This document shows positions 16,840 to 27,584 of a DNA stretch of 64,000 nt, piece by piece. Position 1 is the stretch's first letter. Every line of letters begins with the position of its first letter. Source of the stretch: Roseivirga sp. 4D4 (lineage in GTDB: Bacteria > Bacteroidota > Bacteroidia > Cytophagales > Cyclobacteriaceae); contig NZ_MDGP01000001.1 of assembly GCF_001747095.1 (NCBI RefSeq), positions 3,145,001 to 3,209,000 of the forward strand, written 5' to 3'. A program made the translations under genes and the position numbers. Below the pieces are notes generated by a model, which saw only the letters and a list, made by a program, of their open reading frames with translations, was not told the origin of the DNA and ran no database searches.

Positions 16840-18906
16840 ATGAAGAAGCTCTATTCATTACTATTCATTACAGCATTGCTTTACGCAAGTGGATGCGCTA
16901 CACAGAAGACAAATTTTTTGGGTGTTCAAGAAGCACCCAAGAAAACCACCCCTGCGCCTAGTAATCCATCCATTGGCCCATCACAAAATGCAGCAAAAAT
17001 TATCACTGCTGATAAGGAAGAAAAGAAGACGCCTAAGTTCTTGAAGAATTATGTAGAAGATCAAAACTACATTCAAGCCATAGAGGATTTCAGGAAAGAA
17101 TTGGAGAGTAATCCTGATGCCGGGGACCTGAACTATTACACAGCGGAATCTTACCGAAAGTTGGGTAACCCAAAAGCTTCTATCCCATATTACGCTAAGG
17201 CAATAGCAGCTGGCTTTGATAATCCAGAGCTAGAACTGAACTATGCTTTAGCCCTAAAGGCAAATGAACAGTATGATGATGCGAAAGAGGTACTGACGCA
17301 ATATGAAAACTTTGCAACTATTGAGATCTATAAGGAACGAGCTCAACAAGAAATTAAAAACCTTGAAAAGCTGGATAGTATCAGCCTATATGTAAGAAAT
17401 GTAGATTTGACACCGCTGGACGAAGTGAACACACCTCAAGCTGAGTATAGCCCCACCTTTTACAACAATGAGCTCTATTTCTCGAGTACGAGGGAAGCTG
17501 AGACTTTCAACAGGTACAATGTTCCTTTTAGTGACTTATACAAAGTGGGAGTTGAAGGATTAACCCCTGACGCTTCATCACTAAGCCGACTGCCTGAGTT
17601 ATTTAATTCAGAGGGTATCAATGAGGGTTCTGTTGCATTTTCGCCAGATGGAAATACCATGGTTTTTGCCAAAGGAAACACTGATGAAAAGAAAAGTAGG
17701 CGAAGCGTAGACCTCTTCATTTCAACGAAAAAGAATGGCAGGTGGAGCACACCAGTGTCTATGCCGATTAATAGCCCTGAATACTGGGATACATCTCCAT
17801 CTTTTAATCAATCAGGTACTACTATGTATTTTGCATCGGATCGCCCTGGAGGTTTCGGTGGTTCTGATATTTATCGTGCAACATTGAATGCGCGCGGCAG
17901 ATGGGCAAATGTCAGCAATATGGGTCCGGCAATTAATACTGCTGGCGATGAGGTTTTTCCTTATGTAGCTCCAGACAACAAACTTTACTTTGCCTCAGAC
18001 GGACATGCAGGTTTCGGCATGCTAGACCTATTCTCAGCAGAAAATAAAGGAGGCGTAGTAACCGTAAGAAACTTAGGCCCATCATTTAATTCTTCAGCAG
18101 ATGATTTCGGCTTAATCTATTCTGATTTTCCTTTTGAGGGCTTTTATACCTCAAACCGTGAGGGAGGTCAGGGCGGAGATGATCTTTACAGCTTTGTGGA
18201 CAATTCAAGTGACCTGAAAAAAATTACTTATGTCCTTCGCGGAACGACCTACCAAAGAAATGAAGACAGTACTCAAGTCATTTTGGGTGAAGTTCGGGTA
18301 AAGCTTTTGGACGCAAATGGCCAGCTAGTTGATGATGTATTGAGTAGTCGTGGAGGTTCTTATAGCTTTCCTGTAGACCCAGAGAAAGAATACACACTCT
18401 TGGGAGAAAAAGACGCCTTCTTCACCGCCAGAAAAATATTTACCACAGTAGGTCAGGGTATTGCGCAGGAAGACCTTGTAGAACGTTTTACGGAGAAAGT
18501 TTTTAACGAAGATGTCACACTAGATCCAATCGTGCTTGATGCAGTTATTCTATTGGAAAACATCTATTACGATCTAGCAAAGGCAGATATTAGACAGGAT
18601 GCAGCACTTGAACTCGACAAGCTAGTGCAACTGCTCAATGATAATCCAGAAATTAAGATTGAAATCAGTTCACATACGGATTCACGCGATGATGATGAAG
18701 CCAATATGGACTTGTCTCAAAGAAGAGCCCAATCAGCGGTTGATTACATCATATCTAAGGGAATTTCCAGGGATAGATTGGTGGCAAAAGGCTATGGAGA
18801 GTCTCTACTGGTCAATGGTTGCTCCAATGACGTAGAGTGCTCAGAAGAGGATCATCAAAAAAATAGAAGAACGGAGTTCAAAGTAATCGAAGTAGATCAG
18901 AACTAG
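16840..18906 (+). CDS. PorE-like lipoprotein: TPR, PD40 propeller, carboxypeptidase-regulatory-like and OmpA domains
   Basis: 688 residues. Lipobox YASGC with C19 marks an outer-membrane lipoprotein. In order: TPR-like helices (about 70-185), PD40/WD40-like beta-propeller (about 200-435, repeats such as FSPDGNTMVFAKGN and MYFASDRPGGFGGSDIYRA), a carboxypeptidase regulatory-like fold (about 455-540) and an OmpA C-terminal peptidoglycan-binding domain (about 565-685, SSHTDSRDDDEANMDLSQRRA). This exact order is that of Porphyromonas PorE, which tethers the type IX secretion machinery to peptidoglycan. Family paralogues are usually paired with a PorP/SprF gene; none is adjacent here. Terminator follows. 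T9SS assignment is by architecture, not by sequence search. Confidence 0.85.
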   Translation: MKKLYSLLFITALLYASGCATQKTNFLGVQEAPKKTTPAPSNPSIGPSQNAAKIITADKEEKKTPKFLKNYVEDQNYIQAIEDFRKELESNPDAGDLNYYTAESYRKLGNPKASIPYYAKAIAAGFDNPELELNYALALKANEQYDDAKEVLTQYENFATIEIYKERAQQEIKNLEKLDSISLYVRNVDLTPLDEVNTPQAEYSPTFYNNELYFSSTREAETFNRYNVPFSDLYKVGVEGLTPDASSLSRLPELFNSEGINEGSVAFSPDGNTMVFAKGNTDEKKSRRSVDLFISTKKNGRWSTPVSMPINSPEYWDTSPSFNQSGTTMYFASDRPGGFGGSDIYRATLNARGRWANVSNMGPAINTAGDEVFPYVAPDNKLYFASDGHAGFGMLDLFSAENKGGVVTVRNLGPSFNSSADDFGLIYSDFPFEGFYTSNREGGQGGDDLYSFVDNSSDLKKITYVLRGTTYQRNEDSTQVILGEVRVKLLDANGQLVDDVLSSRGGSYSFPVDPEKEYTLLGEKDAFFTARKIFTTVGQGIAQEDLVERFTEKVFNEDVTLDPIVLDAVILLENIYYDLAKADIRQDAALELDKLVQLLNDNPEIKIEISSHTDSRDDDEANMDLSQRRAQSAVDYIISKGISRDRLVAKGYGESLLVNGCSNDVECSEEDHQKNRRTEFKVIEVDQN

Positions 18907-18939
18907 AATTTCTCCAGAACTTTAAAGTTAAAATAGATC

Positions 18940-18974
18940 AAAGACCTCCTTATTTGGAGGCTTTCTTATTTTTG
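18940..18974 (+). terminator. Intrinsic terminator after the PorE-like gene
   Basis: AAAG-(A)-CCTCC pairs with GGAGG-CTTT (bulged A, loop TTATTT), followed by CTTATTTTT. The T-tract also contains TATTTTTG, a match to the -7 consensus TAnnTTTG 18 bases before the purM start, so terminator and purM promoter may overlap. Confidence 0.65.
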
Positions 18975-18992
18975 TGCCATAACACTCTGAAG

Positions 18993-20156
18993 ATGAACGA
19001 GCGATACATGCAGCGAGGAGTTTCTGCCTCGAAAGAAGATGTTCACAATGCCATCAAAAACCTTGATAAAGGATTGTTCTCTAAAGCATTCTGTAAGGTA
19101 GTTCCTGATTTCATGGGAGGCGATGATGCTTATTGCAACATCATGCATGCAGACGGTGCCGGTACTAAGTCATCTTTAGCTTATATGTACTGGAAAGAGA
19201 CGGGTGATATCAGTGTCTGGAAGGGAATTGCCCAAGACGCCATCATCATGAATATTGATGACTTACTGTGTGTGGGCGCCACGGATAATATTCTACTCTC
19301 CTCGACCATTGGTCGAAACAAGAACCTAATTCCCGGAGAAGTCATTTCAGCTTTGATCAATGGTACCGAAGAGGTGCTACAAATGCTTCGTGACAATGGG
19401 CTCAATATCATTAGTACTGGAGGTGAAACTGCCGATGTTGGCGACCTGGTCAGAAGTGTAATCGTGGACAGTACAGTCATTGCCCGAATGAAGCGCGAGG
19501 ATGTGATCACGAACGAAAACATTCGACCGGGACAGGTAATTGTAGGCTTGGCTTCTTACGGTCAAGCGAGTTATGAAACAGTGTATAATGGCGGTATGGG
19601 CTCTAACGGCCTCACGTCCGCCAGACATGACGTTTTCGATAAGTATCTGGCTGAAAAATTTCCAGAAAGCTTCGACCCAAGCGTGCCTCAAGACTTAGTC
19701 TATTCAGGTTCGAAAAAATTGACTGATTCAGTAGAAGGGTCTCCACTGGATGCGGGAAAGCTAGTGCTCTCACCTACCAGAACATATGCCCCTGTGATGG
19801 TGGAGATATTAAAGAAATTCAGAAACGAAATCGGAGGAATCATCCACTGTAGTGGAGGAGCTCAAACTAAGATCCTTCACTTCGTTGACAACCTTCATAT
19901 CATCAAAGACAACCTCTTTGAAATACCGCCTCTTTTTAAATTAATTCAGGAAGAAAGTGGCACTGACATGAAGGAAATGTACAAAGTCTTCAACATGGGT
20001 CATCGCATGGAAATTTATGTGGATGAAAGTATTTCTGAAGAGATCATTTCTATTTCTAAAAGCTTCGGTATTCCTGCACAAATTGTAGGCCGTATTGAAG
20101 AATCACAAAAAAAGCACCTTTCTATCCAAACAGAGTGGGGTAAATACGAGTATTAG
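18993..20156 (+). CDS. purM: Phosphoribosylformylglycinamidine cyclo-ligase (AIR synthase)
   Basis: 387 residues from the ATG at 18993; an upstream in-frame start at 18954 would begin inside the preceding terminator and add non-conserved residues. PurM closes FGAM to AIR with ATP in purine synthesis. Visible motifs: RGVSASKEDVHNAI, FMGGDDAYC, HADGAGTKS, AIIMNIDDLLCVGA, STGGETADVGDLV, and the C-terminal GGIIHCSGGAQTKILHF and FNMGHRMEIY. It is slightly longer than the 345-residue enterobacterial enzyme, as is usual in this phylum. Monocistronic in appearance; the first giant gene starts 82 bases downstream. Confidence 0.92.
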   Translation: MNERYMQRGVSASKEDVHNAIKNLDKGLFSKAFCKVVPDFMGGDDAYCNIMHADGAGTKSSLAYMYWKETGDISVWKGIAQDAIIMNIDDLLCVGATDNILLSSTIGRNKNLIPGEVISALINGTEEVLQMLRDNGLNIISTGGETADVGDLVRSVIVDSTVIARMKREDVITNENIRPGQVIVGLASYGQASYETVYNGGMGSNGLTSARHDVFDKYLAEKFPESFDPSVPQDLVYSGSKKLTDSVEGSPLDAGKLVLSPTRTYAPVMVEILKKFRNEIGGIIHCSGGAQTKILHFVDNLHIIKDNLFEIPPLFKLIQEESGTDMKEMYKVFNMGHRMEIYVDESISEEIISISKSFGIPAQIVGRIEESQKKHLSIQTEWGKYEY

Positions 20157-20237
20157 GGTATATAAGGTGAGATAACAACACCAAAAACGTTATCTTTACC
20201 TCAGCCAGATTTTCGAATTTGGTAAACCTAGACATCT

Positions 20238-23200
20238 GTGCGTAGCACAATAATTACACGTATTCTCTCCAGATACGCAGTACTGACTATACTACTCATA
20301 GTACTGTGCAAGGTATCTCTTGCCCAAACCCAAATCACCACAATTAACACAAATGCAGTTACTACTGGCCTTACCACCTCAAGCTACGTGGCTACATCAC
20401 CTTCAGATGCAAGTGGAAGTATCAGTGCCTCAACAGCATATACAGTAAATTATGGCCAAGTACAGAACCTACTTGTAACTTCCTATGTAGCTGGTGGTAC
20501 CACTTATGATAACTTTGTACTCCCTGATACGCTGATCATTCGTAGAACAGACGCTGGACGCCAATTGATTATCTTCTACGAAGTTGATAACGTTGATAAT
20601 ACCAACGATATCATCGATTTGGACGCTGAACAACAAGACAACGAAGACCTTTTATATCAAAGTGGACTACTGAATGCTGGCTATGACAACATTCTGGTGA
20701 ATAATGCCACCAACTTTGCGAACGTTGAACGCATTGATATCCTCTACAATTCTGGCGTTGTCACTTCTTCTCCTTCAACAGCCGTTTTTCCTATTATCGA
20801 ACGCGGGGGTAATGACGATATTCGAGTTGCAGCGATTAGCTCCCTAGATGCCAATGGTGACCCCAGCGGTTACTATCCGACTGTAGTCCAAATCAATAAT
20901 AACGGAACAAGTGAATGGGGAAATACTGGAATTGCCCATGTCTCACTAGTCATGAGGAGACAAGATGCTACATCAGACCCACTTCCTGTTGTAGATTTAG
21001 GTTCGCAGAACATTCATGGTGCAACTGTGTCATTCTCGGATTTTGGGGTAGCCGCAGATGAAATAGTCTATGGATATTCCATTTTTGCCGATGACGTAAC
21101 TGTCACAGGAAGTGACCTTGTGGACTTCACCAACTCGACAAATTACCCAACTAATACAGGTTCAGCATCTGGTTTGGATTTAATTGCTGGTATTTCGACA
21201 GCCGTTTCCAGTGACGCCAACCTAACAAGAGCAAAAGGTCCGGGTGGTTATAAAGAAGCATTGAACACTTGGTTGAAAGCGAATGTAGGCGTAACCACTG
21301 CGACTGATGGATCTAATGTTACTGACTGGCAGGATCAATGGCTTGGTGACCATGATGCCACTACATTAACAACAGCACCTGTCTACGAATCTGATGCAGT
21401 GGCCGATATCAACTTCAATCCTACAGTAGACTTTCTAGATGCTACAGAAAGAGGGCTTCAAATAGCGAATAACACAGACTTCAATACGGCTACCTCATAC
21501 TCGACCAAAGGAATCAACATTGCCTTCAGAACGGGTAATGATATCACTACAAAGCAACAGATCTATGAGCAAGGGAGTAATGATCGGGGAATTAACGCTT
21601 ACATCAGAGCCGGTTCTTTATATGTCGGGGCATGGAACATACCGAATACCGATGGCACGGGTGATAACTGGGCATTCAATTCTACAAGCACCAGTACGAT
21701 CAGCACAGAAACTGAGTACATTCTAACTATAGAATTTGATGGTAACTCGGGCGTGACTGGCACAGTCACAGCCTACCTCAATGGACAAAGCTTTGGTACT
21801 ATTTCTAATGTAGGTCTGCTGTTTGCGGATACTGATGGTATCGGTTTGGGAGATGTAAACTCTGCTTCACGCTATGATGATGGGACCTCCGCAGCAGCTT
21901 CTTTCTATGGAAGTATTCCAGAGTTTATTTATTGTGATTCGCCAGGATCATTCTCCTCAGCGCAAAGAAACAGAATTGAAAGCTATTTAGCCCTCAAATA
22001 CGGTATCACCCTTGATCAGTCCACAGCGATCAACTATGTCAACTCAGCTGGTGATATCATTTTCAATACCACCAATAATGCTTCTTTGGGAGGATATCTT
22101 GAATACAACAATGACATCGCAGGGATTGGACGAGATGATGATTCTGAGTTTGTTCAATTATCATCACAAAGTGAGAATTCTGGAAGCCTGGTTCAGGTAG
22201 ATAGGAACACCGACATCGGTAATGATGATACATGGCTGATTTGGGGTAATGACGGTGCTGCTACGACAGCCAGCAGAATAGTCTCCAAACCGGATACGAT
22301 CAATGAAAGAATCGAGAGGGTATGGCGCGTAGCCGAAGAGAACTCCCTAGGCGTTACAGATATCTCTTTTGATTTAACTGGTTTGGGCTTTGGCACTAAT
22401 GCTTCTGACTTTTCACTATTAATAGCTGGCACTTCTTCTGGGGCAGATTTTTCAAGTGCCACCGTTGTCACTGGGGGTACTTTTGTGGGTGATGTTATTA
22501 CATTCGATGATATCGACCTATCAGACGGTCAATACTTTACTTTAGGTACGCAGTTCTTTATTTGTACCCCTGGAAATGTACAGGATGGACTTGCTTTGTG
22601 GTTAAAAGCGGATACTGAAGCTTTCAATACCGGAACCACTCCAGCCACTAATGGACAAGACGTTAATACCTGGGGTGATCAGAGCCGAAATGACTTCGAT
22701 GCCATAACAGGAGGAAACACGACTAGGCCAACCTGGATAGAAAATGACGTGAACTTTAATCCGGGTTTGGATTTTCCTACCGGAAATAATGACATAGGTT
22801 TTAACCTGGGAAGCAATTACATCTTTGCGGAAGATGCCGGTGGCGGTATGCACGTTTTTGCCGCAATTGAGCCAGATATTCCTGGAGGGAGCAACAACGC
22901 CAATCAGCAGAAATTCATTTATAGTTTTGGGGATCGCAATGCTTCTCATGTGGCCATGGGTTCTAGTGCAACACGTGGTACTATCATATCTCCTGGAGAC
23001 AACAACAACTTTGATGTTTCTCCAACAGGACCAGCAACCATTATGGAAGCGGATTACAATATTGGTGCAGGAACTTCGGACACTCATGTTTTTAACGTAG
23101 ATGGAACTGCAGTTAGGGGCCCAGAAACCAGAAGTATAGAATTAAATAATGCCGCTATAGCCGAAGCGAGTACGCATGGCACAGACCAAGGTCCGGTTTC

Positions 23201-26200
23201 TATTGGGAGGCTTTCTGAATCAAATACGCTGGCCAGCAACGCTCCAGGAAGAAGATACTTCGGTGACATGCAAGAAATCATTGTTTACAATGAAGCAATA
23301 AGTGACCTTGAAGCCCAACAGGTTAGAAGTTACTTGGCCATTAAGTACGGAGTAACCCTAACAGATGACAATGATGCGGATGCAACACCAAATGAAACCA
23401 TAGCGGGTGCTGTAGTTGAGGGGGACTATGTAGCATCAGACGGCACCACAATCACTTTTGACTACTCTGATGATACAGGCTTTGTGACCAATATAGCCGG
23501 TATTGGTCGTGATGATGATACTTGCCTTGAGCAAAAGCAGTCTGGGAGTATGAATACAGATGCGATTCTCACGGTGGGATTAGGAGAAATCGCCAGCACC
23601 AATGCGGCTAATCCGAATAATTTCGATGATGACTTGGACTTCTTGACATGGGGCTCTGATGGAGCTAGCACCGCATTTGCCAACATTACTACAGCCGGTA
23701 CTCCTGGAACTGTCAATGAAAGGATGCTCAGAATCTGGAGGGCTCAAGATACTGGTAATGTAGGCGCAACGGATATCTCTTTTGACCTTACGGGTTTGAC
23801 AGGTTATAGTACCAATGCTGGAGATTATCAGTTGATCATCGCGAGTGGTGGAGATAACACTTCGCTTGAAGCTGGAACTACAGTAACAGGTGGCACATTC
23901 AATGGATCAGTATTGACATTTACTGGAGTAGACCTTACTGATGGACAGTACTTTACCCTTGGGGTTTCTGCCGACCTATGCGGCCCGGGAGGAGTAACAA
24001 GTAACATGGTGCTTTGGCTTAGAGGAGACCAGGGTACTTCCACTACCACAGACACCAATCCAATAGACACTTGGACTGATCAATCGACTGCGGGCAATGA
24101 TGGTACTGAAACGCTTACAGCTCGTCCAGAATTCAGAGATAACAGTACTGACAATATCAATTTCCAGCCAACAGTATCTTTCGATGGGACTGACGACAGG
24201 CTATCTGTTGGTGACTTAGCCGAAATTAAGTCGGCTACAGGCACAGGTAGATACAGCATGTTTGGTGTTGGTCTGCGGGATGATGGATCCACTAATTATG
24301 TAATTGGATCTACTGGTGGAACCACCAACCAAGATCTTCATTTTGGATATAGAAATAGCACAGCAGCCACGATAGCCCAATGGGGAAACGATCTGGACGT
24401 AACGGTCAATGCATTCGACAGTCCAAATGTTCCATTTCTAATTGGGGCTACGTATGATGGGACGGGCAAAGTAATAGAAGAATTTCGAGATGACATCTTC
24501 AATCGAAATACAAATACGAATACCGTAGACCTCAGTGGCACGCAAACCAACTACATAGGGGACCTAGCAAGTGTAGGCAACTATGATGGCTTTATCAGTG
24601 AAGTTTTAGTGTACAACGGAGCTGTATCTGACATAGAGAAGCTTCGTATCTATTCCTACTTCGCTATTAAATATGGAATCACATTACCACAGGACAATGA
24701 CAACGATGCCACACTCAACGAGACTATTTCTGGCCTTGTAGCGGAAGGAGATTTAGTTGCCTCAGACGGAACCACCATCATTTGGGATGAATCTAATAGT
24801 AATTCAACTTACCATAACGGTATGGCTGGGATAGGGCGTGACGATGACGCTTGTTTAAACCAAAAACAAAGTACTAGTGCAAGTGAAGGTACCATACTAA
24901 CTATAGGGCTCGGCTCTATTGCAGCCGACAATGCGGCCAATTCAGGTCTTCACGACAATCTTGACTTTTTGATTTGGGGTCATGATAATGTCGCAACTGA
25001 TCAGGCCACTGCTGCAGCAAACCTAACAGACCTTCCGAGTACTGTAGCCGAAAGGATGAGAAGGGTTTGGAGGGTAGAAGATACTGGGACCGTTGGTGCT
25101 ACAGAAATTCAATTCGATTTGACTGGACTCGGTTACAGCACAAATGCAGAAGACTTTAGGTTAATTATCTCAAACACTTCTACAATGGCCGATGGTACAT
25201 TGACTGCCGGAGGAACATTCAACGGCAGTGTGCTCTCATTCAGCGGGATTGATTTAACAGATGGTCAGTATTTCACATTAGGGACAGCACTTACCACCTG
25301 TGGTCCGGGTGGTGTCAACACTAATATTGGTCTATGGTTGAGGGCAGATCTAGAGGCCTTCTCAGATGCAGGTACTACACCTGCTGTTGATGGTGCTAAT
25401 GTACTACAATGGAATGATCAAAGCTCTCCAGCCTATAATGCCTCTGAAGGTAATGGTGGAGGAGGGTCGGTTGTAGAACCTGTTTTTGAGTCAGATGCTA
25501 ACAATACCATAAACTATAACCCTGTAATCTTTATTTCTGACCAGAATACCACGAATAATTCATTCTTAGAGACCACTTCGGGCCCTTTGTCCAACAATGT
25601 GGACAATGATCTAACCATGATTGCGATTTTTAATACAGCTCAAAATCAAGGCTCAAATGACGACATTGAAAACACACCTTCCCTGATCGGAGCAGGAATC
25701 GATGGAACTAATGATGGCTACGGACTCGGAGTATACCAAGGTGAAGTAGTCGTAAATGCAGCGAACAACGATAATTTCACAGCTAGAAGTACGGCCACCT
25801 ATAATGATGGAGAACCTTATATGGCTACTGCCACAAGAGATCAAACTACTCCATTTGGAGTCAATTTGTATGTTAACTCTTTAAATGTGGGAACCGGAAC
25901 ATCTGACGCAACAGCTCTCGATGCTGCAGATACCTGGGCCATTGGAAACCATAGTGGATATACCAACGGAGCTCAATTTCAGGGAAATATTGCTGAAGTA
26001 TTGGTGTTCTCATCCGTCTTGACTGGAGAAGAACAAGCCAGAGCTGAAAGCTATTTGGCCTTGAAGTATGGTATTACTAGATCCAATAATACAGATGGGG
26101 ATGGAACTACCAATGAGGTAATCTCTGGTCTGATTCGGGAAGGGGACTATGTAGCTGGAGACGGAGCGGTTATATGGGACTATGCCGCCAGAGGAGCAAC

Positions 26201-27233
26201 TTACTTCAATGATATTGCCGGTATCGGTAGAGATGATCTCTCGTGTTTTGATCAAACCCACTCAAAAAGTGAAAATGATGATGCAATTGTAGACATTGAA
26301 ATAACATCATGGGATAATGATGACTCTTGGTTGATCTGGGGTAATGATAATGCTTCCTTAGAGGCGCCTCGAAACACAGAAAGGCCTGCCACTATTAACA
26401 GTAGGTTAAACAGAGAATGGCAGGTGCAGGAAAGTGGTACTGTCGGTACCGTAAGCGTAACATTCGACCTAAGCGAGGTTACCGGCACTCCCATTGGGGA
26501 CAATAACCTTACCCAAGTACGGTTGATGATAGATACGGATGATGACTTTAGCAGTGGCGTCACACTTGTTTCACCAACGAGTATTGACGCAGGAGCTCAG
26601 ACCGTCACCTTTGAGGTAGATTTCAACGGAACTGACGGATACTACTACACGCTCGGCTCTCTTGAAAATGATGCACTACCTATTGAATTACTATCATTCG
26701 ATGCAAGATCAAACGAAGGGGTTGTTGCGCTTGAATGGACAACACTCTCAGAGGAAAACAATTCTTTTTTTACAGTAGAAAGAAGTAATGACGGTTTTAA
26801 TTTTGAAGCTATTACTCAAGTAGATGGTTCGGGTACTACTAACTCAATCAGGTCCTACAGATATTTAGATAGGAGACCACTCTCGGGTCAGTCGTTCTAT
26901 AGGCTAAAGCAGGTGGACCTCAGCGGTGAATTTAGCTACTCTCCTATCGAAAGCGTATTTACTCACCTTAAAGATGAACTGGAGCTTGTGACCATGCCAA
27001 ACCCTGTAATCAGAGGACAAGATATCACCTTTGAATACAAGCTTCCCTCCGATGCATTTTATGCCGTTTTGGGAGTGTATGATATCCAGGGAAATCATGT
27101 ACTGAAGGACATGCTAAATACTGAAGCGCAAACTAAAACGTACAATACAAATAGGCTTACGAAGGGAATTTATTTCGCTAGAATACTTGTCGATAATAAG
27201 AGGTCTATTACCAAGCGTTTCATTGTCCGTTAG
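20238..27233 (+). CDS. Giant modular T9SS-targeted surface protein A (2331 aa)
   Basis: First of four tandem paralogues. GTG start (in-frame TAG 9 bases upstream; no ATG candidate), signal peptide to about residue 30. Head domain about 31-333 (YDNILVNNATN, FPIIERGGNDDI). Four modules start near residues 334 (GPGGYKEAL), 776 (CTPGNVQDG), 1248 (CGPGGVTSN) and 1688 (CGPGGVNTN). Each has a LamG-like sandwich (WxDQS near the start, ending in a YLAIKYGITL-like strand) then a second beta domain with IAGIGRDD, WLIWGND and DLTDGQYFTLG. From 2147 (LPIELLSF) comes an FN3-like stalk with FFTVERSNDGFNFE, then a T9SS type A domain (MPNPVIRG near 2253, ending KRFIVR). Module types by slot: alpha, beta, gamma, delta; beta (slot 2) is seen only here. 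Probably outer-surface adhesin; ligand unknown. Confidence 0.85.
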   Translation: MRSTIITRILSRYAVLTILLIVLCKVSLAQTQITTINTNAVTTGLTTSSYVATSPSDASGSISASTAYTVNYGQVQNLLVTSYVAGGTTYDNFVLPDTLIIRRTDAGRQLIIFYEVDNVDNTNDIIDLDAEQQDNEDLLYQSGLLNAGYDNILVNNATNFANVERIDILYNSGVVTSSPSTAVFPIIERGGNDDIRVAAISSLDANGDPSGYYPTVVQINNNGTSEWGNTGIAHVSLVMRRQDATSDPLPVVDLGSQNIHGATVSFSDFGVAADEIVYGYSIFADDVTVTGSDLVDFTNSTNYPTNTGSASGLDLIAGISTAVSSDANLTRAKGPGGYKEALNTWLKANVGVTTATDGSNVTDWQDQWLGDHDATTLTTAPVYESDAVADINFNPTVDFLDATERGLQIANNTDFNTATSYSTKGINIAFRTGNDITTKQQIYEQGSNDRGINAYIRAGSLYVGAWNIPNTDGTGDNWAFNSTSTSTISTETEYILTIEFDGNSGVTGTVTAYLNGQSFGTISNVGLLFADTDGIGLGDVNSASRYDDGTSAAASFYGSIPEFIYCDSPGSFSSAQRNRIESYLALKYGITLDQSTAINYVNSAGDIIFNTTNNASLGGYLEYNNDIAGIGRDDDSEFVQLSSQSENSGSLVQVDRNTDIGNDDTWLIWGNDGAATTASRIVSKPDTINERIERVWRVAEENSLGVTDISFDLTGLGFGTNASDFSLLIAGTSSGADFSSATVVTGGTFVGDVITFDDIDLSDGQYFTLGTQFFICTPGNVQDGLALWLKADTEAFNTGTTPATNGQDVNTWGDQSRNDFDAITGGNTTRPTWIENDVNFNPGLDFPTGNNDIGFNLGSNYIFAEDAGGGMHVFAAIEPDIPGGSNNANQQKFIYSFGDRNASHVAMGSSATRGTIISPGDNNNFDVSPTGPATIMEADYNIGAGTSDTHVFNVDGTAVRGPETRSIELNNAAIAEASTHGTDQGPVSIGRLSESNTLASNAPGRRYFGDMQEIIVYNEAISDLEAQQVRSYLAIKYGVTLTDDNDADATPNETIAGAVVEGDYVASDGTTITFDYSDDTGFVTNIAGIGRDDDTCLEQKQSGSMNTDAILTVGLGEIASTNAANPNNFDDDLDFLTWGSDGASTAFANITTAGTPGTVNERMLRIWRAQDTGNVGATDISFDLTGLTGYSTNAGDYQLIIASGGDNTSLEAGTTVTGGTFNGSVLTFTGVDLTDGQYFTLGVSADLCGPGGVTSNMVLWLRGDQGTSTTTDTNPIDTWTDQSTAGNDGTETLTARPEFRDNSTDNINFQPTVSFDGTDDRLSVGDLAEIKSATGTGRYSMFGVGLRDDGSTNYVIGSTGGTTNQDLHFGYRNSTAATIAQWGNDLDVTVNAFDSPNVPFLIGATYDGTGKVIEEFRDDIFNRNTNTNTVDLSGTQTNYIGDLASVGNYDGFISEVLVYNGAVSDIEKLRIYSYFAIKYGITLPQDNDNDATLNETISGLVAEGDLVASDGTTIIWDESNSNSTYHNGMAGIGRDDDACLNQKQSTSASEGTILTIGLGSIAADNAANSGLHDNLDFLIWGHDNVATDQATAAANLTDLPSTVAERMRRVWRVEDTGTVGATEIQFDLTGLGYSTNAEDFRLIISNTSTMADGTLTAGGTFNGSVLSFSGIDLTDGQYFTLGTALTTCGPGGVNTNIGLWLRADLEAFSDAGTTPAVDGANVLQWNDQSSPAYNASEGNGGGGSVVEPVFESDANNTINYNPVIFISDQNTTNNSFLETTSGPLSNNVDNDLTMIAIFNTAQNQGSNDDIENTPSLIGAGIDGTNDGYGLGVYQGEVVVNAANNDNFTARSTATYNDGEPYMATATRDQTTPFGVNLYVNSLNVGTGTSDATALDAADTWAIGNHSGYTNGAQFQGNIAEVLVFSSVLTGEEQARAESYLALKYGITRSNNTDGDGTTNEVISGLIREGDYVAGDGAVIWDYAARGATYFNDIAGIGRDDLSCFDQTHSKSENDDAIVDIEITSWDNDDSWLIWGNDNASLEAPRNTERPATINSRLNREWQVQESGTVGTVSVTFDLSEVTGTPIGDNNLTQVRLMIDTDDDFSSGVTLVSPTSIDAGAQTVTFEVDFNGTDGYYYTLGSLENDALPIELLSFDARSNEGVVALEWTTLSEENNSFFTVERSNDGFNFEAITQVDGSGTTNSIRSYRYLDRRPLSGQSFYRLKQVDLSGEFSYSPIESVFTHLKDELELVTMPNPVIRGQDITFEYKLPSDAFYAVLGVYDIQGNHVLKDMLNTEAQTKTYNTNRLTKGIYFARILVDNKRSITKRFIVR

Positions 27234-27360
27234 GCAAAACGCCATTCTAATTTTTACTTGGTTTAAGTAAGTCAACACTAGCCGAAAAACCGCTTTCAAT
27301 TACAAGTTCATACATATGAACAACATTTTTTTGTGTTTTTCCCATTCATTATAGCAATAT

Positions 27361-27373
27361 TCCCAATTTGGGA
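27361..27373. promoter_or_regulatory. TCCCAA-T-TTGGGA dyad upstream of giant gene B
   Basis: A 13-base sequence with six-base perfect arms, identical to one at 41808-41820 upstream of giant gene D. The surrounding A-B intergenic region (27234 onward) otherwise holds a short AT-rich hairpin (27254-27270) and no terminator or ORF I can support. Confidence 0.35.
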
Positions 27374-27584
27374 CTCATTTTGTCTACGAAATGTTGTCCA
27401 TTCCCAAAAAAGGGCGAATTTTGCAGCCCTAACTACTCTTTCTACATACTGGCACGGTCCTGTCTAATGACCTTTAGTTCATTAGTTCAAAGGGGTGCAC
27501 GTACAGCAATTAAAATCACTTAAACATTTTTCATTATCGAGGAGGGTATTCTCTTCGATAGGGTTATACATAATTGTTAAGGGG

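Noticed and set aside
18918..18929. Palindrome AACTTTAAAGTT after the PorE-like gene
   Set aside because: Only 12 bases in an AT-rich region; expected fairly often by chance and a better terminator follows.
27495..27584. GTG 27495 as the start of giant protein B
   Set aside because: It would put about 47 residues before the hydrophobic signal core and lies within a leader motif shared with genes C and D; not excluded, but the TTG at 27585 is preferred.
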